From Hepatocystis sp. ex Piliocolobus tephrosceles (lineage: Eukaryota; Apicomplexa; Aconoidasida; Haemosporida; Plasmodiidae): DNA of 14,172 nt. Below the pieces are notes generated by a model. It did no database searches, had not been told where the DNA came from, and was given only the letters and a program-made list of their open reading frames with translations. The translations under genes were made by a program, and so were the position numbers. Positions 1 to 9,600 of this stretch are shown in pieces. The stretch is from NCBI GenBank assembly GCA_902459845.2, contig CABPSV020000527.1:1-14172 (forward strand), written 5' to 3'. The stretch's first letter is position 1, and the number at the start of each line of letters is the position of its first letter.

Positions 1-1
1 A

Positions 2-630
2 GCAGAAGAGTTGGAAGTAGAATCCGTAGCAGTAGCAGAAGAGTTGGAAGTAGAATCCGTAGCAGTAGCAGAAGAGTTGGAAGTAGAATCCGTAGCAGTA
101 GCAGAAGAGTTGGAAGTAGAATCCGTAGCAGTAGCAGAAGAGTTGGAAGTAGAATCCGTAGCAGTAGCAGAAGAGTCGGAAGTAGAATCCATAGCAGTAA
201 CAGAAGAGTTGGAAGTAGAATCCGTAGCAGTAACAGTAGCAGAAGAGTTCGAAGTAGAATCCGTAGAAGTAGCAGAAGAGTTCGAAGTAGAATCCGTAGA
301 AGTAGCAGAAGAGTTGGAAGTAGAAGCCGTAGAAGTAGCAGAAAAGTCGGAAGTAGAAGCCGTAGAAGTCGCAGAAGAGTCGGAAGTAGAAGAAGAGTCG
401 GAAGTAGAAGAAGAGTCGGAAGTAGAAGAAGAGTCGGAAGTAGAATCCGTAGTAGTAGCAGAAGAGTCGGAAGTAGAATCCGTAGAAGTAGCAGAAGAGT
501 TCGAAGTAGAATCCGTAGCAGTAGCAGTAGCAGAAGAGTCGGAAGTAGAATCCGTAGCAGTAGCAGTAGCAGAAGAGTCGGAAGTAGAATCCGTAGAAGT
601 AGCAGAAGAGTCGGAAGTAGAAGCAAAAGA
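2..630 (+). repeat. 33-bp tandem repeat encoding an acidic EVESVAVAEEL-type 11-mer
   Basis: About 19 units, mostly 33 bp, with some shortened or lengthened by multiples of 3 (for example an added GTAGCA, or 15-18-bp EEESEV versions at 389-440). The unit reads E-V-E-S-V-A-V-A-E-E-(L/S/F). Units at the left end are almost identical, with more substitutions toward the right. The tract is far richer in G+C (near half) than the rest of the window and is strongly purine-skewed. It is in frame with the long gene. The adjacent +1 frame is also fully open here (see findings). Confidence 0.95.
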
Positions 631-3600
631 GGTGATGGTAGAAGTAGAAGACCCAGAAGAAGTATCAAATGAACTGACGACTGACCCTATTAACCATTTC
701 AACTCTCAGAATATGTCAATAGAAAATGACAAAATTGGTTGTATAAGTTATGATACAGCTAATGTATTAGGAATGGTAAAAACTGATAGCATAGAATCAA
801 CAATTATGCAAACTAGTTTATACAAAGATACCAATTCATTTGAATCAATTGTGCAGGTATATGGAATTGATCCAACAGATAGTAATACTTGTGTTAAATT
901 TTGTATGAGTAGTGATAGTCTTAGTAGTAACTGTACTATTAGTCATAATGTAACTGATAATAACAATATCGAGCATTCTAACAATAGTAATAATAAAGAA
1001 TATAAAAGTATGGATGAAGAAAATTATATATCACCAGTTAATTGTTTTATAAATAAAAACATGAGTGATAGCAATATATATAATATGGTACAAAAAGATA
1101 TAAGTTATAGCAAAGTTGATATTAACGATAATAATGTGGATCTTCATTTTAGTAAATCAAATAAGAAAGCTGAAGTAACTAATAAAAAGGATATAAATAA
1201 TTCTTATTATAGTATAATTACAGAAAATAGTAGTTTTTCAGCTGAAAAGGATAGTATTAATTCTCAACAGATAAACAAAAAAAATGGTCTATTAAAAAAG
1301 GATGTACATATAGTTAAAAAAAATGGTATAAATAATAGTGGTATAAATAATAGTGGTATAAATAATAGTGGTATAAATAATAGTGGTATAAATAATAGTG
1401 GTATAAATAATAGGGGTATAAATAATAGGGGTATAAATAATAGGGGTATAAATAATAGGGGTATAAATAATAGGGGTATAAATAATAGGGGTATAAATAA
1501 TAGGGGTATAAATAATAGGGATATAAATAATAGGGGTATAAATAATAGGGGTATAAATAATAGGGGTATAAATAATAGGGATATAAATAATAGGGGTAGT
1601 AACAATTTTGACAACAAAGTATCAATCTGTACTAAAAATTTGGATAATACATCTAAAGAAGTAAAAAAGGATGGTTATACAAATTCTAAACATAGTGATA
1701 GGTCTAATAGATTAGATATTTTGAAAAACAAACAGGGAGCACCAAAAAATGTAAATTTTAAATACACAAATACTAATGCTTCTGAAAAAAAAACCAAAGC
1801 AGTACCAACATCAGATGAGATAAAACATGTTAGCAATAAAAACAAGCAATATATTAAAAGAGGAGGTAAAAAAAATAATAGTGACTCGTTTAGTTCAAGT
1901 AGTTCATCTGTTTCCCCAAAAAAACAAGTTGAGAAATGTAATGATAAAAATTACAAAATAAATAATAAACAGACGAGTGATGTAATAAAAGCTAGCAAAA
2001 CAACAAAAAATACAAAGTGTGTTACAAACTGTGTAACAAAACAAAATAAAATTAATGTATATAAAGGGACTAACCATAACAACACTCCTAACGTTTATAA
2101 AAAGGTAAAGACAAATTGTCAACCCAAAAGTTCCGATGATGAAAATTTCCCTAAACTTAGAAGAATAGATAATAATATTAATATAAAAAAAAAAGTATTA
2201 TTAAATGATAATAAAAAAATTTCATCAGAAAAAAAACAATATATAGATATTTTATTGGCTGATCGATATTCTTTATGTACCAACAAAAATAAATTGTCGA
2301 CAATTATGGAGGACTGTGATAATTGTGACGGCAATGGTGAACAAAAAGAAAGGGGAGTAGAAGTTGAATTAAAAAGAAAACAATGTAATCTGTTTTTTAC
2401 TCCTTCCTACCATACAGCTAGCCCACATGAGAATCCTCAATATTACACACAAGACAAAAATTCCGGTGAAAATTTTGACAAATATTATTATCAAGAAGTT
2501 CAAAATGTTGATATGATTCATTCGAAAGAGCAAGAGAATCAATCGTTACATTTTTCTAATGAACAGGACACTACACAAGTTACTAAACATGTTACTACAC
2601 AAGTTACTACACAAGTTACTACACAAGCCACTGCCCAACCCACAACAACTAACCGATTTAACAACAAAATAAATAACAAAGGGAAAGAAATAAAAACTAA
2701 TGTATTACCATTACAAAAAAAACCAATTGTTTTACGTGAAAAAGAGAAAAAACCAATTACATATAATACTATAAACGATAAAATAGATATGAGTAAAAAA
2801 TTTAGTAAAGAATTGTATCCTCTTGAAGTGTTAGTTTCTTATAAGTGTAAAAATATATATATCAAAATTAATGTTGACACAAATAATGAAACTTTAATAA
2901 AACACACTCAACATAAAATATCAAAAAGAAGTTTGGAATTTAAACTGGTTACAACTAAGGTTCTAGATGGCTGTGTTCAATCAACTGAAAGTAAAGTATA
3001 TAAATCTTCTAATATTATATTACAAAATCCAAAAACAGAAATTTTTTATAATATGGCTGTTCATGTATATAGTACTACTATACCGAACTTATGGTTATAT
3101 GCATCTGTTTCTTTTTATTTAACCAAATTTAATATAAAAAAATTAAAAATAAAAACACCGTATCCTGTTAATATTGGTAAAAATGTAGATACAGAGAATG
3201 ATACAATTTATAATGAAGTTAGTGTAGGAGCAGTTGGTGTAGGAGCAGTTGGTGTAGGAGCAGTTGGTGTAGAAGCAGTTGGTGTAGAAGTAGTTGGTGT
3301 AGAAGTAGTTGGTGTAGAAGCAGAAAAAAAAACAGTTTCGTCTTATGAACAATCTGATATAACTTACGAAATTGAAAACACCGATTTAAAACAGAGTAAT
3401 GCAAAGAGTACCATATCGATCACTTCAGTAAACAAAAGTGGTGCAAAACAAAAAAAAACAGTTGGAACAAATTGGAATGAAGATGAAAAGGTTAGTACGT
3501 CTTCTGTTGAAATGGAGCCTTGTCAAAATCAAAGATTAAACCAAAAAGATTCACCTTTAAATAATTCAATAAGAAATAAAAAGTTTGTTATGTGTGATAA

Positions 3601-6600
3601 TGATAAGGAGACTAATAATACCAAAGTTCAACAGATAAACAATTTAAATAACCCAATAAAAAAAAATAAAATTGGGAAAAAAATTGTTAAGGAAGAAAAT
3701 CATAGTGGCAGTAGAAAACCTAAGTCTAAAAATTGTTTGTACAATATGTATGAAACAGTAAACAAAGAAGTGTATTTAGACAGTTGTACAAGTTCCGATG
3801 ATGTATTATTAAATTTTCATGATCTTAATAATAGTAAAATAAAAAATGATTTTGAGCAAGTTTATTATGAAAAAAATAACAACAAGGATGTTACTAACAT
3901 GCGAACAGAATATGTAGATGAAGAAGATGGTGATGATTTTTCTAATTTGGTGAAATTTGATATGATGAAAGTTTATCAACAGGACCAGGAAGAGGAACAA
4001 TCACAAGAGAAGGAACAATCACAAGAGAAAGTGCAAAACCCTAATCAATATAAAAAATCTAACATATCACGTAAAGATTATACAAGTGGTAAAAAAGTAA
4101 ACTTCAAAAATTATCTATGTATGAACAATCCTAATAAAAATAACAATACGTCAAACAGTCCAACAATGTTAAACAAAAAAAGTACACCTGCCAATGTATC
4201 AACGCCTGAAAAAAGGTTTAATAAAATGGACAAAGACATTTTTAAATTTTCTGAATTTATTTTAGAAAAAAGGAATAACAACATTCTTCCTGATACTAAT
4301 ACTACTACTGATAATAATGATGATGATGGTGTAGACTGTACCTACAACACAACCAGTGCATATCCCATATCTGACCATAATAACGCACTTCTTGTTAATA
4401 GTACTAAGCAATCCCAAAATATAATAGAAGTAAAACCATTTTCAAAAATAACAGACGTAGATGTTAGTTATATAAATACATACAAAAACAAAAAAAAAAA
4501 CACTGATTATGTTGATAATGATATAAATATATATTCTCAAGAAAATGTAAAAAATTTTAGTAGATATAGCAACAGTGATAGTATCACAGAATCATCTGTT
4601 TCAAATGTTATGAACGATGAAGATTTATCAAATAACAAAAAATATAGTGAAGGACAGGGTAGTAATAATAATAATGAATTATTTATAAGAAATATAAATA
4701 GTAATATGGGTGAAAAAATAAATATAACAAACTGTTTAACCCATACAAATTATTATACTAATAAAAATCCTGTTTATGATGAAAAATTAAGTAGTTTAGA
4801 ATTTGTAAATTCATTAAAAACGAGTATGAATATTGATTTAGAAAATTGCGATGTACATAATTATCCTATCGATACATTTCCGGTAGTTCCATTACTTGAA
4901 AATGACAGTGGTAGCGATAACAGAGGCGATAACAGAGGCCACAACAGAGGCGATTACCGAGGTGACAACAGAGGCGATTACCGAGGTGACAAGAGTAACA
5001 GTAGCAACTGTAGTAACGACAGTAACGAAGATAGAAAATATAGAGAACATGGTCATAGGTTATATTCATCATGTGATGATATAACAGTAGACCATTCAAA
5101 TGGATTTGTACCTGACTTAGAAATGTATGAACAAAAAGATCCTCAATTGTACTCAAGAAATGTAGAAACACAAGAATCTTTGATTGATTCGTCATATGCA
5201 GTTACTTATATTGAATCAGAAGGAGAAGAAAGTGAAAATAGAGAAACACATCAATATGGTATGCAGTCTGAAAGCTCAACTGCGTTATATAGAAATAGAG
5301 ATAACATTTTAATGGAAAAAAAAATGGGTAATAATAATTATACCAGTATAGATTATATTAATACTGAAGAATTAACACAAGAATTTAACAATATAGAAAA
5401 ACAAAGAAGTTGTAAAATGGTACCAAATAAAAGCACACGATTCGATATGAATAGAAATTGTATACCTAACGATTTGAATGGTTACGATTCAGGTATTACA
5501 AATTATTCAGATTATTATAATAATAGTAATAGTAGTAATAGTAGTAATAATAATAATAATAGCAGTAGTAGTAATAATAATAATAAGACTATTCTTACTA
5601 CATATGGTACCAATAATAACTTTAACAATTCTGGTTATGTTAATACAGGTAATATTAGTCCAGAAAATAATAATTCAGATAATAATGTTAAAGTAAAAGA
5701 AAGAAAAAATACATCATTTAATCATACAAATTCTATACTTATAAGTAAATATAATAGAATGAAGCATAGAGATGATAACATACAAGTTCATTATAGTACT
5801 TTAAAAACTAAAGTCGATAATAACATCAGTAATAACATCGGTAATAACATAGGTAATAACATGGATGATAACATGGGTAATAACATGGGTAATAACATGG
5901 GTAATAACATGGGTAATAACATGGGTAATAGTAAAGTATTTAACCATAGTAATAAAAATATATCGAAATTATCTCCTACATATAATATATATAATAATCA
6001 TAAACCAGAACCAGCAAAGAGTAACTATCAATTTGGTAATAATGTGGAAATAATAAAAAATCCACAAAAATATCAAAGAGATTTTAGAAACAGAATTGTA
6101 AGTAAATTCGATAATTTTAATTTGACTAATGCATTTAAAAGTATTTTACGTAAAGGTTCCTTATCAAAAATTGAAAGGAAGACAGATGAAAAAAAATGTA
6201 TTAGTATATTAAAAAAAAGAGTATATAATTCTGATGGGGTATTATATACAAATAGAGTTAGAAAAAATGTGAGGTTTGCATTTGATTATGAAGACAACGA
6301 GGATGATAATAATAAATTTGAAGTTGTAAGTGGAGGTAGTACTAGTAATGGTAACATGATTAATCACAGTCCAGTTAAAAATAATCCAAGTAATGTCACC
6401 TCAAGTAATGTTACCCCAAGTAATACTACTTTATATAATGGCTCTCCAAGTAATGCATATTTGGGTAATGCATATTTGGGTAATGCATATTTGGGTAATA
6501 CATATCCAGGTAATGGCCACACAACTAATGGCAACACAACTAATGGCCACACAACTAATGGCAACACAACTAATGGCCACACAACTAATGGCAACACAAC

Positions 6601-9600
6601 TAATGGCCACACAACTAATGGCAACACAACTAATGGCAACACAACTAATGGCCACACAACTAATAACGGAGTGTATCAGAAGAGAAACATTAACAATAAC
6701 GAAAATAGTAGTAACAAAAATAAGGGCTCAAAAAATGGTATATTTTCATCTCTTAATGTATTAGGAAATCGTTTGGTTAATTCAGTTAACTCGATTTATA
6801 CACCAAATTCATTTACTAAAAATATTGATGAAGATAATAATAGTTTGAATAAAAATGTAGAAAATGATAGGGATAATAATTATAACAAAACATCAGATTC
6901 AAAATTAGTTAGAAACATGAATGGAGCAGAAAAATATATTGCTCAACCTTATCCATATAGTACAACTAACATAACTTATGACAAAACTATTCCTAATTGT
7001 ACACAAGATGTTAAATATGTACAAAGTAGTGGTAATAATTATTGTAATAATAATAGCGCTTATCCCAATGCACAAAGAGTAGTAAATATGTCACAGCATG
7101 TGCCACAGTATATGCCACAACATGTGCAACAACATGTACAACAAAATGTACGACCATATGTACAACCATATGTACAACCAAGTGTACAACCATATGTACA
7201 ACCAAGTGTACAACCAAGTGTAAAACGATATGTACACCCCAATGCACGACCAAATGTGCAACAAAACATGCAGCCAAATAAACAGCCAAATAAACAGCCA
7301 AATATGCAGCCAAATATGCAGCCAAATATGCAGCCAAATATGCAGCCAAATATGCAGCCAAATACCATGTGGAGAGTTGCACCTAATAGCTGTTATCCTA
7401 GTAACCCCAATTTAAACCATACAAATATGAACGGTATGGGAAATATACAAATGAACAATAAAATAACCCCAACTAACAATAAGCATTTGTCATACCAACA
7501 ATATTTGATAAACAATGATAACAATTATTATAATTCAAATGTACATAATATTAATAAAAATAACCATAATAATATGTATCAAAATGGTTATTATATGAAT
7601 TCTACTACTTCTACTGATACACAAAACAAATTAAACATGCCTACAGTTGTATATGATCATAATAAATTACAAAATAATGGTAAAATGTATGCTAATAATG
7701 TAAATTCTGCAACTTATTATAACAATCTGGCTCCTACTATTTCTACTAATGCTTCCACCACCGTGAACCAAAACAATAGTACAACAAATATGGCAGCAAA
7801 TATGGCAGAAAATATGGCAGCAAATGTGGCAGAAAATATGGCAGCAAATGTGGCAGCAAATATGGAAGCAAATGCGGCAACAAATATGGAAGCAAATGCG
7901 GCAACAAATATGGCAACAAATATGGCAACAAATATGGCAACAAATATGGCAACAAATATGGCAACAAATATGGCAACAAATATAGCAACAAATATGGCAA
8001 CAAATATAGCAACAAATATGGCAACAAATATAGCAACAAATATGGCAACAAATATGGCAACAAATATGGCAACAAATGTGGCAACAAATGTAACAAGAAC
8101 AGATTTACCATTAGATGAGAATAATCTTACAGTATCTGATTATAATAATTACTATGTTTTACCACTTAGTGAACAAACTAAAATAGCCATAGGTCCTAAT
8201 ACAAAATATATAATAAAAGGAAATGTAATGCTAATAGAAAAAAAAAGTTATAAACCAAGTAATTTCGATTCATTACCATCAAATAATACTTTAAAAACTG
8301 AACCTAATATTTATAATAATATTTATAAATCTGATTATAATCCCATTGTTGAAAATAATGGTATTAATACACGTTTAGGATCAGATAAGAATAAAAATTA
8401 TTATCAGAATGTACACCCAAGTAAATTTCAGAATTCTATGAATATTTCAAGGGGTCATAATATATCACCTATTAATAAAATGAATTGTGTAGATAATAAT
8501 ACACAGTACTTACATCAATATTATAATCCAGGAGTAAAAATAAATGGTTTAAATAAAGAACCAAATGTTAATATACGTAGTCCTACTAAAGTAAATGTAT
8601 ACAATCCAAGAAATATCCATATGTTTAATACGGTAAACAGAAATGGGTATAACACACCAAACAAAAATGTATTTAGACCTACAAACAAAAATGTATATAA
8701 TGCTAATAATAGAAATGTGTTGAATGGTACGAACAGAAATATACATAATGGAGCTCATGCTGTATATAATAATAAAATAAATGCAAATTTCTATAATAAG
8801 GGTATTCACAAAAGCGGTGTAAATAATAACTGTGTAAATAATAGCAGTGTAAATAATAGCAGTGTAAATAATAGCAGTGTAAATAATAGCAGTGTAAATA
8901 ATAGCAATGTAACAGTTCATTTAACTTATATGAACAACGGTATTGGTCATATAAATGATCATAAAAAAGTAAATGTATCTAATAATATACATGAAGATAA
9001 CAAAAAAAATGCATCATATTCAAACATAAATGTTATAAACAATAATTATCAAAATAATATAATTTCGAATAATGTATTGAGCCAATTAAATTATAAAAAA
9101 TTGCAGGATAGCAATGTTGTTGAAAAAAAAAGTAACAAAACTGTTGGTAATAATAGTACTTATACTGTTACTACTATTACACCAAATGATGAAAGTAATA
9201 TTGTAAAAAAAAGTCCAGTATATGAACACAACACTTCTATTGATGATACTAATAATGAAAACAATAGTAAGTACGAAAAAGAAGAGAAATATAATAATAA
9301 TAACATGGGGTATAATAATAACATGGGGTATAATAATAACATGGGGTATAATAATAACATGGGGTATAATAATAACATGGGGTATAATAATAACATGGGG
9401 GATAATAATAACATGGGGGATAATAATAACACGGGGGATAATAATAACACGGGGGATGATAATAATACGGAGGGTAATAATAATACGGGGGATAATAATA
9501 ACACGGGGGATGATAATAATACGGAGGGTAATAATAATACGGAGGGTAATAATAATACGGAGGGTAATAAAAATAATTATATGGAGGAAACCTTAAAAGC

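Noticed and set aside
11..13. Start codon of the giant gene at base 11
   Set aside because: The codon is TTG inside the repeat and the frame is already open from base 2, so the gene continues off the left edge.
1325..1594. CRISPR-like array
   Set aside because: Contiguous 15-bp coding repeats without spacers, in a eukaryotic gene.
2795..3180. Carbohydrate-binding module 21, as in glycogen-targeting PP1 subunits
   Set aside because: The PP1 motif cluster suggested it, but the domain lies N-terminal to the motifs rather than C-terminal, and the conserved aromatic pattern is not seen.
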